NCBI GenBank assembly: GCA_963556695.1
Contig: CAUWAG010000010.1
Coordinates: 2,542,001-2,606,000, forward strand
Direction: 5' to 3'
DNA length: 64,000 bases
From: Anthostomella pinea
Taxonomy: Eukaryota > Ascomycota > Sordariomycetes > Xylariales > Xylariaceae
The translations under genes and the position numbers were made by a program. This document shows positions 10,211 to 21,832 of this stretch, piece after piece; position 1 is the first letter of the stretch, and the number at the start of each line of letters is the position of its first letter. The notes under the pieces are model-generated. The model ran no database searches. It was not told the origin of the DNA and was given only the letters and a program-made list of their open reading frames with translations.

Positions 10211-11364
10211 TTTGGCTTCGGGGGAGTGGACTGAGGCCGAGTGGGTACGGCAGTCGGTGTTGAGGCTCGCGGCTTTGTCTCGCGATAGATGGAGAGATCG
10301 GATGTCTGCAAGCCGTGGAGCAGTCGAGTGCGTCGCAGGACGTGCAGGAAACGTTAGCGAGCCGTAGAAGCGAAAGTAGGTCGCCTGCTCGACTGCTTGC
10401 AAGTTGTAGCGGAGAATGCGCCGTCCGATGCCGTGGTACGCCAGCTTGAAGGAGGATAAATAGACCAGGACTTCAAGATGGCAGGTTTGGTGGAGCGAAT
10501 CTAGATCTCGAAAAATAATAAAGGGGAACTACAATTGACTCCACTAAGTCTCACTACCTTAACCTCAGGGGCGGCGGGGTAGAGGGGTGGAGAGGAGGGG
10601 TATATGTAGACCCTGGACAAGAAAGAGCCACGTGACTGTCATTGTCAACATCACCCTTCTCCATTCTGCTGCACCTTCTTGACGTTGTCATGAACGAGGG
10701 AATCATAAACCGGAGTACATTTTGTACATAGGGGACTCATTCATGAGAGCCCTAGTGCTATGCCCACTTCTCGCCATTCCGCCATATCCCGGCCCGCCGC
10801 ATCAATGAAAAGCCAGTCGAGTGTTTGATAGTCAGCTCCAAGACAATGACGATACTCTGAACTCTGTTCAATCAAAATCCTCCCTTACCGGACTGAGAGC
10901 TGAGGTGTTTATACACTCCCGCCCCTCCTACGTGTGTTCAACTCGGTTTTGCAACTGTACAATTCATCACAAACGACACGAGACCTTTTCATTGCAAATA
11001 CCACCCATTACAGCTCCTGCCACACGACCAAGCTGCCAGTCCTCCAGGGCATGATTCGCTTCATTATTTCACTCAGAATCGAAGGAGGGAGAACGCGATT
11101 ATGTACTCTTGGTCAAGGCCCATTTCTGCCTACATGTACGTATCTGCCAGAACATGAAGTACGAAAGTCTTTGATCTGTGCTACGAAACCTCAGAGCCAA
11201 TTCTGAAGAGCATGTATGCAGCAAAGCACCAACCATCCGAGACATACAGTTTACTGTAAATGCCCAGCTGTTAGCCCTACAGCCGTCCATCAGCCAATTC
11301 GTTCGTTCACCACCAGTTCGTTCCGTTGCCCAATCACCCTTTGCTCAAAGGACTGGCGACGTCC
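10211..11364. other. Intergenic; no gene seen
   Basis: Holds the guanylate kinase promoter side (10211 upward) and the 3' end of the C2H2 gene. Short frames here show no domain. The 10211-10402 part may be translated if the upstream guanylate kinase ATG is used. Confidence 0.5.
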
Positions 11365-12762
11365 TCAGTTCCAGTCGGGCTCGTGGTGCTTCCAGTAATC
11401 CTGCTTCTTCTTGACCGCCTCCTTGATCTTCTCGTTCTCCTCCATCTCCAGTCCGGTCTTGGGTCCCGACGTAGGGTTTCGCAGAGAATCGACGAACTTG
11501 TTGTCAATAAGAAACTTGACGGTGTCGTTCTTGAGACGGGTTTTCTCGTCGATATCCAGGGCGCCACCGGTGAGCTGGTTCAGCTGGCCTCGGAAGTCTG
11601 GGGTCTGTCGAACGTGGCACTTCTGAGTCGCCTCGGTGTGCTGCACCAACGCTGTGGCAGACTTGAACACATTATTGCACGTGGTGCATGTGATCTCTGT
11701 TTCGGAATGAGCCTCGGATTTGAGATGTGTGATGAGTCCACGGCCTGACTTGATCTTGGTCCTAGAATGAGTCAGTACAACAACCTGCAATCGCCCCGTC
11801 GTAGTGATTGTCACTTACTTGCATCCGTGCGGGCACTTGAACGTGTGGAGGATAGGGTCCTCGAAGACTGCGGCGTTGAAGCCGGGATCGTCGGGATCCG
11901 TGATTCTCTGACTAGTAGGACGAAGACCAGTAGGACGAGCAGGCTGTACTCTGGTGTTGCCCGAGAACGCAGATGGGGGCGGGACAGCACCATAGGCTTT
12001 CGGGAAGAGGACCTTGTTCTGTCCCCAAGCGTTGGCTGACGTCTGCTCGTAGGTATCTGTACCCGCACCAGTAAGCAAGTCCGGCTGCTTGGACTGGTTG
12101 GAGCCACCCAAAGGCGGGAACTCCGGACCACTCGGGGTATAGCCATCTTCCTCAATCTTGGGGAACTGTCCAGGGCGAAAGTAAACTTTGTTCACGTTCG
12201 GCATGATGTTGGGTCGGTGGGTCGCGGTGTGGACGCTGGAGCGGGCCGTTGTGGATGAGGCCCCGGCGGGTGCCCAGGTATCGTTCTTGTACGCATTGTA
12301 CGCGGCAAAATCGACCTGGGAAGCATTCTGGAACTCCAAGGCCTGGCCCATTTTCAGCATCTTGTCACGCAATCTTGCGACGTCCTTGGAAGGGATCCGA
12401 GGACACAAGTTGTTCTCGACGTGTGCGATCCAGCCTCCAGCACGAGTGAAAGTCTTGTGGCAGCCGGGACAGTTGAGCTCCTGATCAGCTCGATGATCCT
12501 GTACTGAATGTCAGATCTGTGTGTGGAAGCACTACCATTCAATGCAGCAACGTGCCTCCTTCATGTGAGCTACCAGACTTCCCGGATCAAAGTACGTATT
12601 GTTGCATTGATCGCAAGCAAAGTGGCCCTTTTCCTTCTGGTGTTTGTCCAACAGCTGGAGCGTGTCGAAGAGAACGTTGCACTTGGAGCATCTTCGCGAG
12701 AGGGGCACAGGAGCATCCTCGAAGCTCATGGTGCTCATCCTGCTGCTCATGTTGTCGGCCAT
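11365..12762 (-). CDS. C2H2 zinc-finger protein
   Basis: Three exons (12762-12556, 12498-11819, 11761-11365) encode 427 residues. Fingers: C25-x2-C28-x12-H41-x5-H47; C50-x2-C53-x12-H66-x4-H71; a C2HC finger starting at C79; and, near the C-terminus, CPHGC..THLKSEAH, then CTTCNNVFKSATALVQHTEATQKC. Intron 1 (57 bp) uses donor GCACGT and acceptor TACAG; this GC-AG junction supplies H71 and completes finger 2. Intron 2 (57 bp) is GTAAGT..CTAG and completes the fourth finger. The middle (about 120-260) is a polar, proline-rich linker. Fingers suggest nucleic-acid binding in the nucleus or cytoplasm. No specific ortholog is recognised. The C-terminus ends DYWKHHEPDWN, which may be a conserved tail. 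Confidence 0.88.
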
Positions 12763-14089
12763 GATGGACAGACAAGAGAAGGTGGATGCGTTGGGTTGAT
12801 AGGTGGCTTTACTGGCCAGCAGTCTGAGAGTGCGAGGGAGTCGAGTGCAACACCGAAAACCTCCGGGCGTTGACCGAAGAGGATGAGGGTTGGGTGGGGA
12901 GAAAAGAGCGCGTCGAGGGTGGAGGAGGAAGGTGGGAGTGGTTACCTAAATACCTAGGCGACTTCCCAAGCAAGAGGAACATGCCTGAGCAACAACGCCA
13001 GGCCGCCGTGACTTCCAGTTGCCCAGGTGTTGGCTCCTCAGAAACGGACTTACCTAAAATGTGTACTGCATATTCATTCTTGCTTTAGTACAGGCACACC
13101 ATAACAATACAAAGAAGGACCTGGTGTGGTGTAGGCGACAGTTTGTTGTTGTAGATACCGGGTTATTGCGCCATCTGCACAGCTGGCTGCATGCTCTGCA
13201 TCAGCTCTTTGACAGTGTCAACTGCAGCTCTTTGGATGCTCCCACTCCGGAATATCAAGGTATACAGGTAGGCAGGCGGGCACACGCATCATTCGGGGGA
13301 CTGGAGGGACTTGGGCAATGCAACATGACACCCCTGCCTTACCACATTGAACAGTTCATAGTCAATCAGAGACGGTAGCTTGTCCAGCTGGGACCAGTCA
13401 AAGGTTTTGCGTACTTAAGTAATCGGGCCATGATGCAAAGGTAGATAGATATTGGATGGGGTTCATTCTCATCCAGGAGTTAATAAAGGGGGGGGGATAC
13501 TCGGGATCACATGTAAGCGCGAGATCCCCGGCCACAGTGTCACTTCCAACCGCCGTTCATTGGGCCTCAAAGGTTGCGCACGCCCAGTACACCAAGTCCA
13601 CGCACTTAGTGACGTTGCCTTCGTTAAATCCAGACCCCTATTTCCCTTATCGGATCTTATCGGACGCGAATAAGTGATTCGCACCCCGGAATCACCATCT
13701 GAGATTAGCTGAGATAAGCACTACGTCAGTGCACCTTGCCCCATGTGACATGTCTTTCATTGTCGGCATCCCGAGTCAACCTGACAATCTGGCTTCATGA
13801 TACCTCAAGGAATCGAACGCATATCTGTAACACCAAATTTTCTGATGCATCACGCTGCGTCAACTCCCGTGATAATCAGTCTTATTTCTTTCTCTGATAT
13901 ATCCAGTCACCATTCTACTCTGGGCAACCTTCTCTCAAGATACGGCATCCCCAGTTCCGAGTACCCCAATCTGCACCAGCCAGCAAGCAATGAGCTACAG
14001 GTGATCGCGGGACCCCACCACCATCCTCACCATCACCATCATCACCACCACCACGCGCCAGCACCACTGAGAAGGTCACCAACGCGAAG
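12763..14089. other. Divergent promoter region
   Basis: Lies between the starts of the minus-strand C2H2 gene and plus-strand UBC6. Short frames only. Contains a G run at about 13490 and a (CAC/CAT)n tract at about 14013-14056 just before the UBC6 ATG. Confidence 0.55.
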
Positions 14090-15136
14090 ATGGCCACTCC
14101 CAAGTTCAACACAAAGTCGCCGACCATCAAGCGCATATGTACGTCTGCTTCCCACTTCATTCTGGTGCTGTGACCTTTCGGGCAAAGATACGTGAGGTAG
14201 CTAACAGCCCGCGCAGTAAAAGAAGCAGCCGAGCTCACCAACTCCCCATCCCCCGAATACACCGCCTCGCCGCTCGAATCCGACCTCTTCGAATGGCACT
14301 TCACCCTGCGCGGGCCCCCAAAGTCCGCCTTTGCCGAGGGCATGTACCACGGACGCATCGTGCTGCCGCCCACCTATCCCCTGAGTCCGCCGTCATTCCG
14401 CTTCACGACGCCTAGCGGCCGCTTCGAGCCGAACCGCGAGATTTGCCTCAGCATCTCGGGCCACCACGAGGAGACGTGGCAGCCGGCGTGGGGGGTGCGC
14501 ACCGCTATCGTCGCGCTGCGCACCTTCATGGAGACGGGCGCGAGCGGCCAGATCGGTGGCCTCGACACCAGCGATGCCGTGCGCACCAAGCTGGCGGCCT
14601 CCAGCAGGGCGTGGATGTGCGCTACTTGCGCCAAGAGCAATGAGGACATCATTGCCGAGTGCGAGGAGCGGTGCAAGGAGCTCGAAGCTGAGAATGGCGG
14701 CTCTTCTGGGCCCCGCGCGGAGGTTGAGGTACCTGTAGAGCTAAAGATGGGCTTCCGGGATGAGATAGAGAACGCCAAAGCAAACGCTGCGGGCGGCGAT
14801 GAGGGCGCCAAGGAGGATGCCGAGAGCGCACAGCTCGCGGAGGGCTTTGTGCAGACTGTGCCTGAGAGGCTGGAGAATGCGTCTGTTCCCTTGCCGCCGA
14901 TCGGAGCTGTACGGGGCGGCGGCGTGCCAGCAGCTTTCCCGCCTGCTAGACCAGCACAGGGAGTGCCGGCGCCGACGGGGAGGGTGCCGTTACCGAATTC
15001 AGCCGGACAGGTCACACCGCAAACGACGATACGGGTGGATCCAAATGCTGGGGTGCCTCCGTGGGTCGACTACGCAATCGTATCGCTGGTGGTGGTGTTG
15101 TTCGCTATGCTGTTCAAGATTATGTCGGGCTACTGA
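14090..15136 (+). CDS. UBC6: Ubiquitin-conjugating enzyme E2, Ubc6/UBE2J family
   Basis: Tail-anchored endoplasmic reticulum E2 that works with Doa10-type ligases in ER-associated degradation. Exons 14090-14138 and 14217-15136 give 322 residues; the 78-bp intron has donor GTACGT, branch GCTAAC and acceptor GCGCAG. The UBC fold runs from about 10 to 165: KRILKEAAEL, FEWHFTLRGP, YHGRIVLPPTYPLSPPSF, then active-site C93 in REICLSISGHH..TWQPAWGV. The usual HPN motif is replaced by TPSGRF, as is normal in this family. A low-complexity acidic/proline linker leads to a C-terminal membrane segment (about 299-320, IVSLVVVLFAMLFKI). The exon 1 start matches family N-termini. Confidence 0.95.
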
Positions 15137-16492
15137 GATGGGGAATTGCAGGTTGTGACGACCATGACACGGATGGACGCATGGGAATTCGGCGTTGCAG
15201 GATAGAGGCGTACCACGTTTTGTGTGTGGTATGACACAGGCATTGATACCGATAATTGATTACTCTGGTTGTTCAGGTGGCCTTTTCAGCTTCGCTACTC
15301 ATCAGTCCTGCGGTTACGCCTTATACAGGGTCTTGGAAGGCCCATTGAAAGCAGATTCCGACGGAGGCCCAGGGGTAATACCTTCGCAGTCCCTCAACCA
15401 CCATCGCGCGCGGTGAAAAATCATGAGGTCGGACTGACATGTCAATTTCGCCACCTTCCTCGCAGCACTGAGAAGTAAGTCTAATCAAGAAATTGTGTGG
15501 AATGAATCATTTCGTATTGCAAATGAGACTACGGCATCTGGGTTCAAGTCTGCTGCTGTCCAGTGAGTGGCCCGTATTCCACGCTGAACGTCTGCGTCCT
15601 TGCGGAAATCTTCGTTCCACGGGCCATATGATCTCACGAGGTTATCGTCGCAATCGTCGCCGTCGCACCTGACGACGAGGCTCACAACGCGCGTCGTTCA
15701 TTAGCCACGACTCGCTTTTGCGACGACCCGACACGACGGCCCCGAACCACGAAACGAGAGAGTCCCGACGCCGAACACGTTGATAGAAGGGGCTGACGAT
15801 ACGCATACGACCGTTCAAATCGCCGGTGAACCGCTGCCCCAGTAGTAGGGAGAGCCCGTGATCAGTCGGCGTTGAGACTGTGACCTGTTGGCGAATGAGA
15901 GGTTGGAAGCTTCGTGTCAGCTTCGTACATACGGAGCCCTGAAATACCAGACACGACGTTCTATTAAAAGGAGTGAACGCGTGGTCACGATATGGCACGC
16001 CCTGAGATTGGAGGCTTGAATTGGCTTCAGAAGCCACTTGTATGTATGTACGTACGTGTATCATTACGTATGGGTGGACTGCTTGCCACGTCCTATCGCC
16101 TTAGAAGCCACGTCCTAGACGTTGAAGACTGCTACCAACCAACCAATGAACCGACCTATGTCCCTGGCGATGAGATACAACCTGTCAGCTCTGGTCCATT
16201 TCGGAGTGAACACATCATGTCGTACATCACAGTCTTGCCCCTATTCCTTCCATTCACCCATGTATCCCCCCCAATCGTATCCCTCCTTCACTCCTTCACT
16301 CGTTCACTCTTGACGACGCCCCTGCGGCGACTGGTTGAGCACATAGTCCATAGCAGAATCATGGCTGGCACCATCCGTCGTCACGACACCAGGCTCCATC
16401 ATGCTCTCCTCCATCGTGCCCTCCACGTCTGAACGGCGTGACTCAAAACCTCGTGTTGCGCCATCTCCCGCTTTCGGCGTCGAAGTGTTCGG
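15137..16492. other. Intergenic; no gene seen
   Basis: Convergent 3' region between UBC6 and the zinc-finger gene A. Several frames of 60-146 codons exist, but none shows a domain or splice-supported extension. Confidence 0.5.
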
Positions 16493-17409
16493 TCACGCAG
16501 TGGGTGCCGGAGTCGGCCTCTGAGCAGGCGGAGTTGGGAACATACCACTTCCGGCCATGTTGCTCGGCTGATGAGGGCCCGCTGAACAGCGGCTGGGCTG
16601 CGGATGGTGGACTTGTCTTCCTGCCATGTTGCCGCCTGGTGGCAATCTATTCGGTCCGGGGATTGGTGTGGTGCTGTGCAGCCCCTGACGGATCTCTTGC
16701 GCCAGAGGCTGGGCCGTGGGCCGATGGAACGGAGGTAAATTCTGCATGGGTATTTCCGTTTCCGGCTGTGTCTGCGACTGACGGAGCGGCGTCGGGGTCT
16801 GGATTGGCGCGAACAAGTTCATATGCTGGCGGCCGCCTTGTGCGCCTGCGTGCTCAGTCGGCCCTGGTCCTGAATTTTGCGTTACACTATCCATCGCTCG
16901 CGGATGAAAGGATATGGCCCCTGAACTCCCATTTGCCGAATACTCGGCCGGAACTGAGACTGCCGCTCTGTTGCTCATCCCAGGATGGTGCTCTCCGTCT
17001 ACGCCAGAGTGGTAGGATACGTGCGGCATCGGACTGTGCGGCATCAGCCTGTGCATCGCTGAGTTTATTGGGTCAAAAGCCGGGTCCGTGCCGGGCTGAG
17101 AACTGATGCTGTGCCGCAACGAGGATGGATGGTGCACCGTCGAGGTGTAGCCATAGGGTCCTGTTCCCGGATATGAGGGCGGTACAGGCGTGGAGCGGTA
17201 CTGCTGCTGTGGCTGGGAGAGGTCAGGAGTGTACACCGGATTCCATTGGTGCGAATTGGCACCCATGTAGGCCGGGTTCGGGTGGTATGGTGAAGGAGTA
17301 TGTCCTGGGCTGGGATAGTACCAGGGTGCACTATACTGAGTGACCTAGGGTGGTGGTTGCGTCCACGGCTGCGTCCATGGCTGGATTGATGGGGGTGTCG
17401 GTCCCATGT
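16493..17409 (-). pseudogene. Q/P/S-rich C-terminal coding remnant of gene A
   Basis: A minus-strand frame rich in Pro, Gln, Ser, His and Tyr (for example YTPDLSQPQQQYRSTPVPP) runs to a stop at 16493. It extends upstream through a TAG at 17345-17347 (PPP-stop-VTQYSAPWYY) into a frame that lines up with gene A exon 4 if one copy of the 14-bp repeat is disregarded. The TAG would be CAG with one C-to-T change. So this was probably the disordered tail of gene A. Alternatively it is a separate low-complexity gene whose start is not visible. Confidence 0.45.
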
Positions 17410-19723
17410 TCATAGGCGTGTATGGACGAGTAAGGCTCCGGCTTCCGCCATCAGAAGTATGATGGGGTTGATTGGGAATGGGGGGTGCAGGGAAGATATG
17501 TGATCTGGTCGTATATCCCGGGTCATGGCCTGATCTGGGGTGGTGTTCAGATGGTGGTGTTCAGAGCGGTCGTTGGACAGAGCATCTGGGGGCTGGTGCT
17601 GGTTGCGACTCGGCCTTGCCACGGGACCGTGTTGGCGTGCAGGTGCTTGATACACGACTGGATCTTGATCGGTTTCATCTTCTGCTGTAAGAGATTCCTG
17701 GTTGCTGGGCAGCTTGCGTTTCTCTTATGAATGAGCATGTGAGTCTGTGGCCTTGACCGAGATGGCGTTGGAGTGGATGAGAGCGGCTGCAGGTTGGCTC
17801 ACAGACGTTCCTCCTGCCTTTCAGAGGGCTTGCAAGGGGGAAATGCCATACCAGTTGGGACATTTTGAATCTCGCCAACGTTGCCGCCGTGCTCCATAAG
17901 ATCTGCAAGCTGGTCTTTGGAAAGGCGTCTGTTGATATCGTCTATGGCGGCATACAGAAAGGCACCAATGTTGGCTACTCTGTGCTCGGATATGTGTCTG
18001 AACAGTCTGGTGAACTGTTAGCTTCGGTTGAGTCAGGAGCTTCGGTTGAGTCAGGAGCTTCGTTCAGGTAGGGTCAAGAGAAACTCACCGAGATTTCATC
18101 TCGCCCAGACCGAGGCCTTTGGTGTATGCCATGCCAAGGAGGAACATGTCGGTATGAGCCCAATCGTTAGGCGGCAGCGGGACTTCATTCCGCAACAGAG
18201 CTTCACCCTCGGTGAATTCGTAGTCAATCTCGATGTGCTTCCAGAACTTGTCCATAGCAGCTGTATACTCGGCCTCCCACGAGTCATCGCGCTCGAGTAT
18301 AGCCGCCGCTGCTGTCCTTGTCCAGAACCTGAGCAGACCGGCGGTGATCTGGACTCTTTCGTCGAGACTCATAGTCCCGCAGGAGTGGTCCAGGAGCTCC
18401 TGGCACACATCCCGACTTACTTGGACAATCTCGTCGCATGTATCCATGGGCATCTTCATCCCACGCTTGGCTGCATGCCGCGAGACTCTCGTCTCGAAGA
18501 ATTGTCTCAATTGCAGATGCTGAGTTACACTGAGAAGTGGTGCAGGATCACCCGGTGGCTTCCCCTCGAACCTTGATAGCCATTCCTCCAGTACCTCCTG
18601 GTCGTGATAAACCAATATATGCCGTTTCACTGTAATGTATATTGTCAGTCAAGCTGTCCCAGATGATTTGGTCGATAACCACAGCTCAGTTTTGGGAAAG
18701 CAGGTGCTCGTTAACGAGCACACATTACCCCGTCCACATGGTCAAGAGTCGGCGCGGCGAAGCGAAGGATCACTCACAGTCTCTCGGTCCTTTTCCTGCC
18801 CATGGGCAGGGGTGGGCATGGCACCGCAGCGTACCATTCCTAGGGTAAAAACGTGGCTTTGGCTGGGAGTTGTCTTTCCTCCAAGCTGCATACATTTCTC
18901 GATGTTCGCTGAATACGTGCAGATGGAGCCAGGTGAGCGACCGCTCGACCGGAGCAGCATTTGGCCTTTTTTCAGCGCATATCGCGCATCGAATCTTTGT
19001 TCGTCCGGGAAGAACTGGCTTTGGACCATCTTGCTTGGGTAACTCATGCAGTGGAGCGATGGTACGGTGGTCGGTGATAGCCGTCTCGTTCTCTTCCTTT
19101 GCTTGACCGACACTCTCAGTACCGGCGTTGTCGTCGCCGTCGTCTTCACCATCGTCGTCAGCGTCGCCATTATCATCGTCGTCGTCGTCGTCGTAGTCAT
19201 CAGCGTCACTGCTTTCGTGATCATGGCTTCGTACGGAGGTTACCCAAGGTGCTGAGCCGTTTCCTCCTTTGACTTCGTCCTGAAGTGCCGAACGAGTATT
19301 CGGGGGTGCGGCAACCGATGCATCTTGTGTTCCCAGGGCAGACATTCCCTCCGGGCGAGCCACCCTGTTGGTGGCTTTCTTCTTCAATTCGGGTTCACTC
19401 GCAGCTTTAGAGGACCGAGAGGCAACATCCTGAGCCCGAAGGAGGTGTTGGCGTTTTATATGACCCTGCAAGTTGCGATTGCCATGAGCAGCATACGGAC
19501 AGTTGTTCTGGGGGCAGCGGAGATTCATCGGCTCATAATGCCGGTTAACGTCGTCCAGTAGCTGTGGACTTTCGCGGTACTCCGGATGATGGTCGATGAT
19601 GTGTCCGTAGACGGAGCCCTCCCTGTGGTACTGGTTGGAGACACCGCAAAATGGGCAGACATAGTGGAATCCACTGGCTTCGTCACCCAATATTTCGACT
19701 CGTTTGTGGTGTCCTACACTCAT
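17410..19723 (-). CDS. C2H2-like four-finger protein (gene A), possibly damaged
   Basis: Four exons: 19723-18778, 18629-18089, 18006-17803, 17704-17410, 661 residues as read. Donors are GTGAGT, GTGAGT and GTGAGC. Finger-like units: CPFC..HIIDHH (about 23-46), CPQNNC..HIKRQH, CAICAEK..HVFSEH, and CHAHPC..HILVYH; the last is completed only when exons 1 and 2 are joined. An aspartate-rich stretch from a GAC/GAT repeat lies at about 175-200. Exon 2 encodes a helical region ending DMFLLGMAYTKGLGLGEMK, a motif shared with the broken gene at 22385-26777. The C-terminus is Q/P/H-rich. A 14-bp tandem duplication at 17538-17565 appears to shift the last exon out of a longer frame that continues to 16493. 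Function unknown; nucleic-acid binding is an inference from the fingers. Confidence 0.65.
18020..18061. repeat. 18-bp tandem repeat in intron 2 of gene A
   Basis: Unit AGCTTCGGTTGAGTCAGG occurs twice in tandem, followed by a partial third unit. It lies between the GTGAGT donor (18088) and the acceptor at 18007-18008. Confidence 0.85.
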
Positions 19724-20241
19724 GATGTCGTCTTCGCAGCGCCCAGCTGAGAAGTGCTCGCAATCGCACCAGGCTAGTCCGATTTCAAATTACTGGTGCA
19801 ATGAAGGCTTATCGCTCGGTTTATCGCTCAAGGTCTGATTACTAGCTTATCCAATTCCCCTTATGGGTCCTTGTACACTCATATATCACGCTCGAGATCC
19901 TTGCAACTATTATCCTTTCTATTAGGTTACTATGAATCCTTTCACTGGTAAGGGATACCCGACAAGCCACCCAGCGGCATGAATCTCCTTAAAAGGACCC
20001 CTATAAAAGACCAAAAGGGTGCATAGGCAAACCCTCTTCAAAGCAGACATGGCCATCCCATCCGTCGATTTTTTCAACCTGCCAGCCTGCGATGGTTGCG
20101 ATCTTTGACTTGGATTTCTAGGTGTTCTAGCTAAGTCAGCGTCTTTAAACCTAGCTTGGTTATAATTTCTCACATGCGGAAAAGGTGCAGGGAAAGGGTT
20201 GTAAATCTCTAAGCAGTTTATAGAACACACGAGAAAGAAAG

Positions 20242-20452
20242 TGTGACGGCCTGCACGGACCTTCCCACATGACAAGCCGATACCTCCCAAAAAGGGAAGG
20301 ATCTGACCAGAGGACCCCTTGAAGGGACAACCTCTCGCTGTATATATCTTTCTCTCTCTTCCTTTCCTCTCTAGTCTTGATATTCTCGTCAATAGAGTAA
20401 TAGCTGCTTGCTGCAGGCCATGTCCCAGCTCCCTAGTACGCTCGCCGTGACA
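20242..20452. mobile_element. Solo LTR, family A, copy 2
   Basis: A 211-bp unit, TGTGACGGCCTGCACGG to GCTCGCCGTGACA, flanked by a perfect 5-bp target duplication GAAAG (20237-20241 and 20453-20457). No internal retroelement sequence adjoins it. Confidence 0.85.
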
Positions 20453-21135
20453 GAAAGTACAGCAAGGTTCGGGTTGGGGCTTTCCATCCTTTTAAACCTT
20501 TTTAACGGGCAATTTAATTAAAACTAGGACTTTCTTACTTTTTTTTACGAATATGAAAAAGCCTAAGGATCTAGATCAATTTATTATAATTAGATTTTAA
20601 TATGAACTTTAACGTAATAATGCTTAAAAAGAGTACCGTAACTTTTAAAGCATGGTTAAGATAAGCGCATTAGGATATCAAATCGGCAGTATATAGTAAA
20701 AAGAAGTATCTAGGTTTAATATTATTCTCGCTTTATTACTTCGAAAAGAAGTAGGCTAAAAAAGGATTAATATTTTAGCCCGTCTTATTAACTTTAAGTT
20801 TTGAGGCAAGTGGTTATACGAGAAAGTCCCTCTTATATATGACTACAGCTTTAACTTTAAGTATTAAATTTTAATCTTTAATTAAGTGTTTTTATTAACA
20901 AGATACCGTTATTAAATAAGTATAAGCCCTTATAAACTTAACTTTTAAGTTTTTATCCGCGTACCAAATAAAGTATATATATATATATAGTTCTTAAAAA
21001 AAGGCAGCTTATAAACCTAGTTTTAACTTAAAAAGCTACGTAAAACTTATAATACGTTAAAACGGCCGTTTAAAATATAAGTAAGGTTTTAATTAACTTA
21101 ATAAATATCAACGAGTTATTTAAATTAACGTTAAC

Positions 21136-21381
21136 TGTGATGGTTGCTACATCGCTACCATCGGTGATGGTCCTGGGATCACGTGACCGCACGTGACCTC
21201 CTGGACGACTGGTTGTCCCAGACCCACTAGCCCTCTGAATTGTGGGGCGGACACACTTATCTAGTTGCCCACCAGATTTGGCTGTGCCGCTCAATCTTCT
21301 TTTTCCTCTTCAGCCAGAGATAGTTTTACGTATATAGTAATAAGGGCTTCTATGTCCTATTCACATATACGGAACGTCACA
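21136..21381. mobile_element. Solo LTR, family C
   Basis: A 246-bp GC-balanced unit, TGTGATGGTTGCTACATC to GGAACGTCACA, in AT-rich DNA. It has a perfect 5-bp target duplication TTAAC (21131-21135, 21382-21386). It contains two cACGTGACC-type motifs. No second copy is seen in the window. Confidence 0.75.
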
Positions 21382-21656
21382 TTAACATCTGCGTTATTTT
21401 GATTTATTAAAACCTTTATAACCTTTATAATTAATTTAATAACGGGGGTTTTATAAGTTAACATTAACGTTAATATCGTGAGTTTTATTATTATTAAAAT
21501 ATATGAATTAAAGGAGGTTATATCAAGGTATTTTTACTACCTTATTATTTTTTACTATTTATCAGTATTTTATTATACCAATAAACGTTAATTACCATCA
21601 ACGGAGACCCCTTATTAATATACTTAACTTAACTAAGAGACGACGAGGTCGTAAAT

Positions 21657-21832
21657 TGTTGGATCTATGCGATTCCACATGTATAATTAGATAAGAGATT
21701 AGATACCAGATTGTGAGGTCACTTAGCCAGACCTGCGAGTCCAGCTAGACCTCCCAGTCCAACCATAAGCAACATCATGACCTTGACCCCATACTCGAGT
21801 ATTATGATTGATCGTTCAAGCCTGTTCCTACA
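21657..21832. mobile_element. Solo LTR, family B, copy 1
   Basis: A 176-bp unit, TGTTGGATCTATGCGATTCC to CCTGTTCCTACA, flanked by a perfect target duplication TAAAT (21652-21656, 21833-21837). It matches 63242-63442 but lacks about 25 bp between two CCACAT direct repeats. Confidence 0.85.

Noticed and set aside
14374..15015. 213-codon frame opposite UBC6
   Set aside because: Antisense shadow of a GC-rich coding exon, with no domain and no splice support.
16438..17106. 222-codon plus-strand frame opposite the Q/P-rich tail of gene A
   Set aside because: It is the antisense of a low-complexity frame that links by splicing logic to gene A.
18997..19250. Val/Ile-rich plus-strand frame opposite the Asp-rich run of gene A
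   Set aside because: It is simply the complement of a GAC/GAT repeat and resembles a membrane segment by chance.
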